Assembly (NCBI GenBank): GCA_964426915.1
Contig: CAYRTD010000061.1
Location: forward strand, 1-22,264
Source of the DNA: CAYRTD01 sp964426915
Lineage (GTDB): Bacteria; Bacteroidota; Bacteroidia; Bacteroidales; GCA-2748055
Reading direction: 5' to 3'
Length of the DNA: 22,264 nt
Both the position numbers and the translations under genes were made by a program. Below the pieces are notes generated by a model. It was given only the letters and a program-made list of their open reading frames with translations, had not been told where the DNA came from and ran no database searches. This document shows positions 7,280 through 14,692 of the stretch, in pieces (the first letter of the stretch is position 1; each line of letters opens with the position of its first letter).

Positions 7280-8447
7280 AATACATTTTTTCAACCTGGT
7301 TGCCTTCTTTGTCAAAAGCAACTGCCAGTCCGTTTCTTTTGCCTTTCCTGTATCTGATGAGGCTCATTTTTTCTCCCGACTCATACCAGGTGATCCATTC
7401 ACCTTCTCTGAGATCATCCTTGTATTCGCCCATGTTTTTCCGGGCTCCTGATTCGTAATAAACCAGAAAAGTGCCGTCAGCCTTACCATCGCTATAGTTC
7501 CCCTTTTGTTTGATGTTGCCATTCTTATGAAATATCAGCCATTCACCTTCAAAACGGTTATCTATATATTTGCCTTCTGTGTAGGCTGAACCATCAGGGA
7601 AAAAGCTTTTCCACTTACCGGCCTTAACGCCCTTTTCATATTTGCCTTCTTCAAGAATAATTCCTTTCTCATTTTTGGATCCTGAGTTGAAATACTTTAT
7701 AAACTTTCCATCAAGACTATCATTAGTGTAATTACATTCCAATGAAACTGAGCCCTTCGGAAAGTAACCTGTCAGCTTTCCGTTCAACATTCCATTACTG
7801 TAATAACATTCCTTCTGCAAAGCACCATCTTCATATTCTTTATAATAACTTCTGAATCTGCCTTCATATACGCCATTTTTCTTTTCGGATCTCTCTCTGA
7901 TTTTCCCGTTCTCATAATAAATTTCCAAAGCTCCGTTCTCGATCCCCCCGGAATAACTTTTTACCGATCTCAGTGTTCCATCTTCGAACCAGGCTTTCAT
8001 GGGGCCATGAATTTTCCCGTTTTCGTAAGAAATGCTTTCACTTATGTTACCGTTTTCGTGAAATATTTTAGTAATTCCATGCAGAAGATCGTTGGTATAT
8101 TCTGCTTCCTGGTATATCTCCCCGTCGGGATAATAATATTTTAGGGTTCCGTTCAATTGTCCGTTTTCGTAGGGTAGATCCTGCCTGAGATTTCCTCCGG
8201 GATAATAGTCCAGCCAGGTCCCCACCAGTTTATTATTCCGGAATTTCCCTTCCTGCCAGACCGACCCGTCGGGATGGTAAATAATATAATTTCCTTCTTT
8301 TAATGTATCCCTGCCATCGATGATCCCCTGGTATTTTTCTCTTGTTGAGTTAGGGTTATTATCATAATGGGTTTCGATCCAGTTTTGAGCATCCAACCGG
8401 AAAGGTAGTGTGATTATAAAAAGCAGTATGATTTTTCTTATGGTCAT
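7245..8447 (-). CDS. secreted MORN-variant (YwqK-like) repeat protein
   Basis: A 400-residue protein with a signal peptide (about 1-20, ending LDA-Q) followed by roughly 14 tandem repeats of about 23 residues of the MORN_2 type, such as 'GTWLDYYPGGNLRQDLPYEN', 'GEWLIFHKNGNIKQKGNYSD' and 'GEWITWYESGEKM'. In annotation such proteins are often called 'YwqK family antitoxin', but an exported member of this length is more likely a structural or binding protein; no toxin is adjacent. The start codon overlaps the chaperone-like gene's stop (ATGA), and GGAGGTGA sits just before the ATG, a strong Shine-Dalgarno for this phylum. It is therefore tightly co-translated with the Ig-fold protein, which suggests a role in the same envelope process. 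Confidence 0.88.
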   Translation of the reverse strand: MTIRKIILLFIITLPFRLDAQNWIETHYDNNPNSTREKYQGIIDGRDTLKEGNYIIYHPDGSVWQEGKFRNNKLVGTWLDYYPGGNLRQDLPYENGQLNGTLKYYYPDGEIYQEAEYTNDLLHGITKIFHENGNISESISYENGKIHGPMKAWFEDGTLRSVKSYSGGIENGALEIYYENGKIRERSEKKNGVYEGRFRSYYKEYEDGALQKECYYSNGMLNGKLTGYFPKGSVSLECNYTNDSLDGKFIKYFNSGSKNEKGIILEEGKYEKGVKAGKWKSFFPDGSAYTEGKYIDNRFEGEWLIFHKNGNIKQKGNYSDGKADGTFLVYYESGARKNMGEYKDDLREGEWITWYESGEKMSLIRYRKGKRNGLAVAFDKEGNQVEKMYYENGTESLQAP

Positions 8448-9250
8448 TTCACCTCCAAAAGCATTTGAACTCCTTCTATCGCGGAATTGTTTCCATAGTC
8501 CATTAACATGGCAAGAGCATAGGAACCGGGTTGAGGATCGATAGGAAGTGATAGCTCAACCCGCCGGCTGAAGCCGGGGTAAATGGTAAAGCGTGTTTCC
8601 CTGAACTGCTGTTCTTCCGCCGTTTCAAGGTTGGCAAGTGCAAGAAAAACTTTGGCATCAATCACTTTATCACCTTCGTTTGAAATCAGGGCCTCAAAGG
8701 AACGTAATTTCTTTCCTGGTTTGGTGACTTCTTTTAGCTCCATGATCTTTGCCTGGTAATTCTGATTGGCCCGCGGACTTTGTTTTACCAGAACCACGAT
8801 TCGTGGCACAATAATTACACCGGTTGCAAGCTGCTTATCAGCTTCAGAAGGACGTTGTTCCTTTGCCACTTCAACATTTATCATTCCCCAGCGGGTAGCG
8901 TATCCGTTTCTTGGAACCGACATAATTACTTCTATTTCTGCGCTTTCATTGGGGTTGAGTTCTACGAATGCAGGATTTATGTTTATCCAGTTAAACAGGG
9001 AATGATCTGTTGTTCCGGGTTCAAAACGTTGCTTTGTGCCGCTTTCATCGGGTTCATAATCGCTAAGGTTAAATGTGTACTTCTGTCTCTCCGGGCTATG
9101 ATTACGGATAGTAAGTGTGCGGTTTTGTATCTCTCCGGGATTGGCGGTAAAATTCATCAGTACAGGAGCTACTTCAAAATCCTGTGAAAATACCTCAAAA
9201 GACAGCCAAAATAGCGCAGTAAAAATCAATACAGGGTTTTTCATTTTCAT
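8444..9250 (-). CDS. periplasmic PapD-like (pilus chaperone-type) two-Ig-domain protein
   Basis: 268 residues with a signal peptide (about 1-22, ending VFS-Q). The mature chain has two Ig-like halves. The first (about 24-157) reads like the N-domain of pilus chaperones: 'VAPVLMNFTANPGEIQNRTL' then 'TIRNHSPERQKYTF', 'FNWININPAFVELNPNESAE', 'IEVIMSVP' and 'GVIIVPRIVVLVK'. The second (about 165-268) has 'FEALISNEGDKVIDAKVFLA' and ends with strand-like 'VQMLLEVK'. Chaperones of PapD type are about 230-250 residues and cap fibre subunits in the periplasm; DUF916/WxL-type Ig proteins are the other possible relatives. It is the first gene of a three-gene operon (MORN protein, lipoprotein) and is divergent from two pilin-like genes and an usher-like gene. 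The chaperone role is inferred from fold and context. Confidence 0.65.
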   Translation of the reverse strand: MKMKNPVLIFTALFWLSFEVFSQDFEVAPVLMNFTANPGEIQNRTLTIRNHSPERQKYTFNLSDYEPDESGTKQRFEPGTTDHSLFNWININPAFVELNPNESAEIEVIMSVPRNGYATRWGMINVEVAKEQRPSEADKQLATGVIIVPRIVVLVKQSPRANQNYQAKIMELKEVTKPGKKLRSFEALISNEGDKVIDAKVFLALANLETAEEQQFRETRFTIYPGFSRRVELSLPIDPQPGSYALAMLMDYGNNSAIEGVQMLLEVK

Positions 9251-9315
9251 GTATGCAAAGCCTTTTTATGTGGAATTGTTTATCACAAACGGATGTGGAT
9301 TAATCTTATGCTGAG

Positions 9316-9323
9316 CAAAAATA
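9316..9323 (-). promoter_or_regulatory. candidate -7 box of chaperone-MORN-lipoprotein operon
   Basis: TATTTTTG on the minus strand fits TAnnTTTG and would give a leader of about 60 bases. The same octamer recurs at 9590-9597 and 10459-10466 before the plus-strand genes. A good -33 element is not seen. Confidence 0.35.
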
Positions 9324-9396
9324 ATTAATTTTCAATACACTGGTATGATAAATTGGCCTGCAGATAAATATTAGGTGATTACAACCGAAGAAAAGC

Positions 9397-9649
9397 AGGT
9401 GTTTACCCTTATTTTTATTTTGCATGTCTTCCTGAAATCTATCTGATAAATACTGAATTATGAATTACAGCCATATAAAATGCTCTGATAAGCATTATAT
9501 ACAAAATCGGGTGTTTATACCTGCTATATACAGGTGTTTTTGCATCAATTTCAAGTGATTGCCCTGTTTTTTGGGGCTTAAAGCTTAGATATTTTTGAAC
9601 TTCCTAATGAAAGAGATTTGCGGAATATCCAATAGTAAAAAGGTGTATT
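9397..9649 (+). promoter_or_regulatory. divergent control region with repeated RGGTGTWT motif
   Basis: The spacer between the two divergent units (9251-9701) has no gene. It contains four same-strand copies of a short motif: AGGTGTTTA (9397-9405), GGGTGTTTA (9509-9517), AGGTGTTTT (9532-9540) and AGGTGTATT (9641-9649). ACCTG-7-CAGGT (9519-9535) forms an inverted repeat overlapping the third copy, about 55 bases before the candidate promoter at 9590. These could be binding sites of a regulator of the locus; they are short enough that chance is not excluded. Confidence 0.4.
9570..9597 (+). promoter_or_regulatory. candidate promoter of pilin-like gene 1
   Basis: TATTTTTG at 9590-9597 fits the -7 consensus TAnnTTTG. 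A T-run ending in TTTG at 9570-9573 lies about 22 bases upstream centre to centre, a little closer than the usual 26. The leader to the ATG at 9702 would be about 100 bases. Confidence 0.4.
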
Positions 9650-9701
9650 GCGGGATCTTTAAAATTAATTATAAATATTATTCATCAAAACTTTAATGAT
9701 T

Positions 9702-10400
9702 ATGAAAAAAGTATTATTGACAACTGCAGCCTTATTGGTTTTTGGTGCAGGAATTTTTGCCCAGGCGGTTAAGGACAGGCAGGTTATTCCTGTTTCCGTG
9801 AATCTTAACCAGGTCTTAAGAATGACCATTACCAATGGCGGAAACATTGAATTTGTTTTCAATTCCATTGATGATTACCGGAATGGCTTATCTGCTGATG
9901 CCCTAACATCGGTATCAGCGAACCCTGGAACTTCGGAAGATTTTTACCAGACCGATTTCACTGTTTCATCCTCCACACGCTGGATGATAAACTATGGATC
10001 CGAACAGGCAACATTTATTGGCACAGACAATCCTGCTAACACGCTTGCTCTTGATAATGTAGGCTTTTCTCTTGTAAACAGTGGGACTCATGTCTTTGAA
10101 ATTGCTGGTGGTGCACTGGGTCTTACACCCGGAACGAGCCTTTTCAGTGCCCCGACAGATAATGGCAATGATATTGCCGCTCTTCAGGCATATCCCGTTG
10201 CTCTTCTTCAAGACAATGATGATGATATATCAAATGCAGGAGATGCTACTGAGAATGATTTCAGCCTTCTATGGAGATGCGGAACAAGCGAAGGAACTGT
10301 TACTCCAATGAATCCCGTTAGTTTGCTTAATGAACAACCCAGTCCGGAACCCGACCGGTATGTGACAAATGTTATATTTGAACTGGGGGTGGATAATTAA
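9702..10400 (+). CDS. secreted pilin-like protein 1 (unnamed family)
   Basis: 232 residues from the ATG at 9702 (an ATG two codons earlier is also possible). A clear signal peptide, 'MKKVLLTTAALLVFGAGIFA', precedes Q21. The mature protein is acidic, rich in N, D, S and T, almost lacks cysteine (only C193) and looks all-beta. It shares with the next gene's product 'IEFVFNSIDDYRNGL' (49-63), 'ATFIGTDNPANTLALDNV' (103-120), 'FSLLWRCGT' (187-195) and a C-terminal 'VTNVIFELG'. These match in order and spacing, so the two are paralogues. No CTD of type IX secretion and no FimA/Mfa lipobox is seen. Placed upstream of an usher-like gene and opposite a chaperone-like gene, a fibre-subunit role is the best guess. 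A strong terminator follows it, so it may be made in excess over the downstream genes, as expected of a major subunit. Confidence 0.7.
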   Translation: MKKVLLTTAALLVFGAGIFAQAVKDRQVIPVSVNLNQVLRMTITNGGNIEFVFNSIDDYRNGLSADALTSVSANPGTSEDFYQTDFTVSSSTRWMINYGSEQATFIGTDNPANTLALDNVGFSLVNSGTHVFEIAGGALGLTPGTSLFSAPTDNGNDIAALQAYPVALLQDNDDDISNAGDATENDFSLLWRCGTSEGTVTPMNPVSLLNEQPSPEPDRYVTNVIFELGVDN

Positions 10401-10427
10401 TAGCATAGTCCATAACAACTTTTCATG

Positions 10428-10465
10428 AGAAATAGTCAACTTCTTCGTTGACTATTTCTATTTTT
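10428..10465 (+). terminator. strong intrinsic terminator after pilin-like gene 1
   Basis: AGAAATAGTCAAC (10428-10440), a TTCTTC loop and GTTGACTATTTCT (10447-10459) make a perfect 13-bp stem, followed by ATTTTT. It lies 27 bases after the stop codon. It is leaky or bypassed if the two downstream genes share the promoter at 9590. Confidence 0.85.
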
Positions 10466-10466
10466 G
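10459..10466 (+). promoter_or_regulatory. candidate -7 box inside the terminator tail
   Basis: TATTTTTG overlaps the terminator's T-tract and matches TAnnTTTG. It would start a transcript about 20 bases before the ATG at 10494. No -33 element is visible, since that position falls in the hairpin stem, so this may be coincidence. Confidence 0.3.
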
Positions 10467-10493
10467 CATCATCTTTTATGTACCGAATTGTTT

Positions 10494-11054
10494 ATGAGAA
10501 GTTTTGTTCTGGCATTTGCCCTGTCTATATTAAGTTTTTCCTCTTATTCCCAGGAATGGAATTATGCGCGTTTATCCCTTCTTTATGGTAGTGATATTCC
10601 CTTTAATTTTAATTCGATTGAAAAATACAGGACCGGGATTACAATAAATGAAGGGACAATTCTGGGAATAACACTTGCAGACTCTTCCCAGGCCGGACAC
10701 ACTCTTGAAGGATTTGACCTGAACATAAGAACTTTTAACGGAGCCACATTTATAAGGGGTGAGTCGTCAAATCTGAGTCTGGATAAAATACAGATAAAGG
10801 CTGAAAATTATCTGGGACTGGGGGCGGGTTTTTCCTATGGTTATGTAGATTTAAGCTCCGTCTGGACAATACTTTTCTCATACAATAATCCTGCATTTAC
10901 CGACCTTAGCTGGGACCTCCATCAACTTGGCATCTCATATCAGTGTGGAGTGCCGGTTTCTGAGGGAGGAAACGGAACATTACTTGGGGAGGACCCCGAT
11001 TACTACACAATTGAGCTTGAAATAGAACTGGTTCCTACAGGACCCGGTTTTTAA
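10494..11054 (+). CDS. secreted pilin-like protein 2, paralogue of the preceding gene product
   Basis: 186 residues from the ATG at 10494. The frame is open from a TTG at 10464 inside the terminator, but the signal peptide 'MRSFVLAFALSILSFSSYS' fixes the start at 10494. The mature chain begins near Q20. It matches pilin-like protein 1 at 'IPFNFNSIEKYRTGI' (35-49), 'ATFIRGESSNLSLDKIQI' (84-101), 'LGISYQCGV' (145-153) and 'YYTIELEIEL' near the end, but is shorter and diverged elsewhere. It is followed 12 bases later by the usher-like gene, so the two are one operon. In chaperone-usher loci a shorter paralogue encoded beside the usher is often a tip or minor subunit; this is inference from position. 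Confidence 0.68.
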   Translation: MRSFVLAFALSILSFSSYSQEWNYARLSLLYGSDIPFNFNSIEKYRTGITINEGTILGITLADSSQAGHTLEGFDLNIRTFNGATFIRGESSNLSLDKIQIKAENYLGLGAGFSYGYVDLSSVWTILFSYNNPAFTDLSWDLHQLGISYQCGVPVSEGGNGTLLGEDPDYYTIELEIELVPTGPGF

Positions 11055-11066
11055 TTAGCCGACAGA

Positions 11067-14060
11067 ATGCACAGAAGGGTAAAAAGGAGTCATTTTTTTG
11101 ATATCAGAAATTATTCACGGAGCTGTAAGCCGGATCTTTTTCTGATATTAATCTTTCTGTGGCTTATCGGCATCCCTGGTTTTTCCCAAACGCTATTGGA
11201 TGACAGTACAATTGTTTTTGGTTTTTCCCATCCATCGGTTCAACTTGAAGAAGCAGGAACTTATTTCAACGTTATAAATATTGAGAACAGAGGGGACAGG
11301 GAGGTGTCGGGTAGCTTGTATTTTCGGCAGCCCGAAGGCTGGGTGCTTATAGGCTCCTCCAGTTACAACATTCAGCTTGCTCCAGGTGAGAAAACCTCCC
11401 TTCCTCTCAGGGTTGGGATCCCAAAAAATACTACCGGTGGGATATCTTACCTTATAAGGGCTGTTCTCGGGCTTGAAAATAAGAGCTATCACCGGAGTGC
11501 ATATTTAACGATAAAAAAGAAAACAGACTGGAGAATGAAATCCGGAACAAGCGAGGTATACCTCAGTGATTTCAAACCTGTAGGCAGTTTTGATATAAGG
11601 CTGGAAAACAGGGGCAACTCCAACGAGCTGATAAAACTTAAATTTGATAAAGGAGCTTTGCTGAAGTTCAGGACTTATATCGAAGCAGACAGTATATTAT
11701 TCGTTGAGCTGCCTGCCCATAAGGACACCTTGCTGAGATTCGACATTTCCCAAAATAAAGATCTTTCATATGCAGAATACCGGGCTTTAAAGCAAAACTG
11801 GAAATCTACCAGCGTTTATGTCGAAGCAAGCACACCCGGAAAAAAGGAATATGCCGGGGTGAGGATGATTCCACTGCAAAGTGAAAAAAACAATGATATG
11901 CCTTTCAGAAGTTCACCGGTTAATCTGGATATGACACTATTCAATCTTTTATCCTACCAAAGACCTAAAGCCTCTGTTAAAATTCACGGAAAAGTTTTAT
12001 TTCCTGATGACCAGCAAATACAGTATTCCCTGGGTATGTATAACCTGTATTTTAATCCCGATATGTATGAAAATCTGGATGTTTACCAGATGCTTCGCTA
12101 TATGGTTCGTTATAATGATCCCCAAACACAGGTATGGATAGGCGACAGGCTCGGTACCGGTCTCTTGCATACAATGACAGGAAGAGGTCTTCAGGCTCAG
12201 CACACACTGAGGGATAAACATACTTTATACCTTAACCTGATTCAAAATCCCTATGGTGGCAGCCTTGGATCCTTTGCCGGATTCAGCAGTACGCTGGGAA
12301 GACTTGCTGTTAACACCGGTTTGACAATAGAGACGGCTGCAGGAGGAAACAACGATTATTATTCTGTTCACCTTGGCGGCACCTACCGTTTTTTGAGTCG
12401 CCATACCGTTCGTCTTCAAACGGTTACTACTCTTAATCGTTTTTCGTCCGGAAGATATCTTGCCAGTGACACCACGACCCTGGGTTTTGCCTACCGGGTT
12501 GGTTATAATTATAAGGATAAAAAACTTGCTATCAGAGTTGATAATACCAACACCTCTTTTGCATTTCTGAAAAATGCCGGAATAAACCGTTTGGATTCGG
12601 ATGTCCGGTACAAGGTAAATGATCGATTAAGATTATTTGGTTTATACCACCACAACAGTTATTCTGCCAGTCGATACCCCTATAATTTTTATTTTCCTGA
12701 TAACCGAAACATAAATGATAACGGGAGAATATTGATGTCTTATACCAGCGGGAATGTAATTTATCAGGCAGGCCCTCAGTTTTTCAGCACGGTGAGGAAT
12801 AATTATAATCCCGGAACAGGGGTCAGTACCCGTTACCTTAATTATCAGCCCGGAATAATGACTTCAATAACATTCAGAATGGGAAGCATGAGAAGTCTGA
12901 CCCCAAATTTCTCGTTCAATACCATGTATTTTAAATATTCAACAGACATTCCCGGCGACGAAGCTTTCTCTTTATCAGGCCGGTGGAAATATACCGCGGG
13001 GCTGAGCTATTACGATCATGCCTTTAAGTTAAATGCCTATTATTCCAGTGGAGAAGCTTCGGATATTTACAGGAGTGTTGTTATTGATGAAGATCCGGAG
13101 ATAAACCAGGCCATTCATCTTCGTCCATACTATGAGCGATATTTTAAAGATGAGACCATCCGACTGAGTACTTATATTAATTATTCATTCTACATGCCTT
13201 CTCAACGTGAGAATACCATCTTCAATGTTACGGCGGATTTTAAACTTAAATCGGGATGGAACCTTTTCGGTGCCTTTAATGTTTACCGGAATTCAAGAAC
13301 TGATAGCGATGTAGGAAGGATAACCACGAGAGACCTGAATCTGCTTGCCGGCTTCCGGAAGAATTTTGATGTTCAACAACCCCGTTTAAAATATCATGAT
13401 ATTACAATTCTCGGATTTAATGATCAGAATGGTAATAATGTTAAAGATGACAATGAAAAGCCCATTTCAAATGTCCTGATCAAAATCGCCCGGGACCCTG
13501 TTAAGAATAAAGAAGAAAAAACCGGTTTTGCAGAAACACTCATGATCACCGATCCTGATGGCAGGATACATTACGGAAATATTCCCGAAGGAAATTATGA
13601 TCTTCAGATCACCCCCCTGTCAAATCTCGAAGACCTTTATTTTCTTGATGGGCAACACCAGAGTCTTAAAGCAGAAGAAGATAAGATACACTATTTACCC
13701 CTTGTGGAAAGTCATAAGGTTAAAGGCAGGATCATTATGGATCGTGACCCCAACAGTAATGAGGGGAGAGTAAACCTGGAGGGTATCCGAATTACTGCTG
13801 AAGGAGAAAACGGAGCAAATTACTCTACCCTGTCAGGCCCGGGCGGTAGTTATGTTCTAAACCTGCCTAAGGCTAATATTTATAGGGTGAAGATCTTTAA
13901 TGTTTTCGGAGACCGTTTTGTCCTTGAGCAGGGAGAATTTGAAGTCCAGTTTATGGAGAACAAAACCATTAACCTCGATTTTCGCTTTCGTGAGCAACGG
14001 CGTGAAATAAAGTATAAGGAAGGTGAGCAACTGTTTGATTTTAATATTAAGCGAAAATAA
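11067..14060 (+). CDS. usher-like outer-membrane protein: Ig-like N-domains, beta-barrel middle, SdrD-B-like C-domains
   Basis: A 997-residue protein with a long signal sequence (hydrophobic at about 23-39, 'LFLILIFLWLIGIPGFS', then Q). Residues 45-270 hold two Ig/NEW3-like domains ('FNVINIENRGDREVSGSLYF', 'IQLAPGEKTSLPLRVGIP', 'FDIRLENRGNSNELIKLKF'). Residues 305-770 are strand-rich with alternating aromatic and polar residues, many Y, R and N, as in a large outer-membrane barrel. Residues 778-860 resemble an SdrD-B/CarbopepD domain: 'ILGFNDQNGNNVKDDNEKPI' then 'SNVLIKI' and 'GNIPEGNYDLQITP'. A second such domain covers 884-975. There is no TonB box, plug or SusC signature, and no type IX CTD. 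Ushers share the plan of periplasmic N-domain, barrel and C-terminal Ig-like domains, hence the call, but I see no direct PapC/FimD sequence motif. A surface anchor or autotransporter-like role is the alternative. Confidence 0.6.
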   Translation: MHRRVKRSHFFDIRNYSRSCKPDLFLILIFLWLIGIPGFSQTLLDDSTIVFGFSHPSVQLEEAGTYFNVINIENRGDREVSGSLYFRQPEGWVLIGSSSYNIQLAPGEKTSLPLRVGIPKNTTGGISYLIRAVLGLENKSYHRSAYLTIKKKTDWRMKSGTSEVYLSDFKPVGSFDIRLENRGNSNELIKLKFDKGALLKFRTYIEADSILFVELPAHKDTLLRFDISQNKDLSYAEYRALKQNWKSTSVYVEASTPGKKEYAGVRMIPLQSEKNNDMPFRSSPVNLDMTLFNLLSYQRPKASVKIHGKVLFPDDQQIQYSLGMYNLYFNPDMYENLDVYQMLRYMVRYNDPQTQVWIGDRLGTGLLHTMTGRGLQAQHTLRDKHTLYLNLIQNPYGGSLGSFAGFSSTLGRLAVNTGLTIETAAGGNNDYYSVHLGGTYRFLSRHTVRLQTVTTLNRFSSGRYLASDTTTLGFAYRVGYNYKDKKLAIRVDNTNTSFAFLKNAGINRLDSDVRYKVNDRLRLFGLYHHNSYSASRYPYNFYFPDNRNINDNGRILMSYTSGNVIYQAGPQFFSTVRNNYNPGTGVSTRYLNYQPGIMTSITFRMGSMRSLTPNFSFNTMYFKYSTDIPGDEAFSLSGRWKYTAGLSYYDHAFKLNAYYSSGEASDIYRSVVIDEDPEINQAIHLRPYYERYFKDETIRLSTYINYSFYMPSQRENTIFNVTADFKLKSGWNLFGAFNVYRNSRTDSDVGRITTRDLNLLAGFRKNFDVQQPRLKYHDITILGFNDQNGNNVKDDNEKPISNVLIKIARDPVKNKEEKTGFAETLMITDPDGRIHYGNIPEGNYDLQITPLSNLEDLYFLDGQHQSLKAEEDKIHYLPLVESHKVKGRIIMDRDPNSNEGRVNLEGIRITAEGENGANYSTLSGPGGSYVLNLPKANIYRVKIFNVFGDRFVLEQGEFEVQFMENKTINLDFRFREQRREIKYKEGEQLFDFNIKRK

Positions 14061-14077
14061 TCCGGACTTTCCATAAG

Positions 14078-14102
14078 AAAACCATTAGGGCCTTATGGTT
14101 TT
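14078..14102. terminator. bidirectional terminator between convergent genes
   Basis: AAAACCAT (14078-14085) and ATGGTTTT (14095-14102) form a perfect 8-bp stem, with AGG/CCT continuing it inside after one mismatch. The A-run on the left and T-run on the right would serve both the usher-like gene (ends 14060) and the opposite-strand gene (ends 14153). The T-tract is short. Confidence 0.6.
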
Positions 14103-14152
14103 GCAGGAATGATAAATTTATGCTTGAAGATATGTATTTTCCCTGCTAAAAA

Positions 14153-14686
14153 TCAATAAGTTAATCCGGGTGGGTACTTCTTAAGGTTTTTTAATACCTT
14201 TCTTCCCCTGGATTTAAATCCGGCAGAGTTTTTTTCAAACTGATCAAGGATAACCTCCGATAGCTCGACTGCCAGTTCCGGGTAAACCGGGATGTGATTT
14301 TCGATGATCTGCATGGCGAAGATTTTAGAAGCAACTTTTTTATCCTCTTCCATTAGCCAACGAAAGCAGACATCAATGAGTATACCCCGGTATTCCTCGG
14401 GTATTTTTGTTCGCATCAATATCTTCAGAAGATTTCTCCGGGTCCCCGGATGTGTGAAATTGTCAAGATTTTCAATTATATCTTTCAGATAGGGATCGAT
14501 CAGAGCAGGATCTTTCTGAGTCAATAATTCAGCAACCCACGCCGCCCTGGGGGGTATAGGGTCTTTCTCCTGCAGAATACAGGTCATTATTGTACGGAAA
14601 TGTCCGGGATCTGTTCCCAGGGCATCGGCAATATAATGCATATTGAAACGGGACAGCTCTGTCAGAAGTTGTTCGCGGATATTCAT
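14153..14686 (-). CDS. helical HEAT-like repeat protein, unknown function
   Basis: 177 residues, no signal peptide, predicted nearly all alpha-helical, with pairs of amphipathic helices such as 'RAAWVAELLTQKDPALIDPY', 'TRRNLLKILMRTKIPEEYRG' and 'ASKIFAMQIIENHIPVYPEL', and 'SRGRKVLKNLKK' at the end. The helix-turn-helix pairs about 35-40 residues apart recall HEAT/ARM-type repeats. It is cytoplasmic. The ATG lies 6 bases after the fumC stop, with AAGG of the fumC end as a possible ribosome-binding site, so it is the last gene of the fumC transcript. I recognise it only as a type of conserved Bacteroidota hypothetical protein; no catalytic motif is seen. Confidence 0.72.
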   Translation of the reverse strand: MNIREQLLTELSRFNMHYIADALGTDPGHFRTIMTCILQEKDPIPPRAAWVAELLTQKDPALIDPYLKDIIENLDNFTHPGTRRNLLKILMRTKIPEEYRGILIDVCFRWLMEEDKKVASKIFAMQIIENHIPVYPELAVELSEVILDQFEKNSAGFKSRGRKVLKNLKKYPPGLTY

Positions 14687-14692
14687 CGAAAA

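Noticed and set aside
7245..8447. Toxin-antitoxin reading of the YwqK-like MORN gene
   Set aside because: The protein has a signal peptide and no toxin-like neighbour; the adjacent small gene encodes a lipoprotein.
9460..9558. 32-codon frame in the divergent spacer
   Set aside because: No ribosome-binding site or motif; it spans the repeated regulatory motif, so non-coding use is more likely.
10464..10493. TTG start giving ten extra residues to pilin-like protein 2
   Set aside because: The codon lies in the terminator T-tail, and the extra residues would spoil the N-region of a clear signal peptide.
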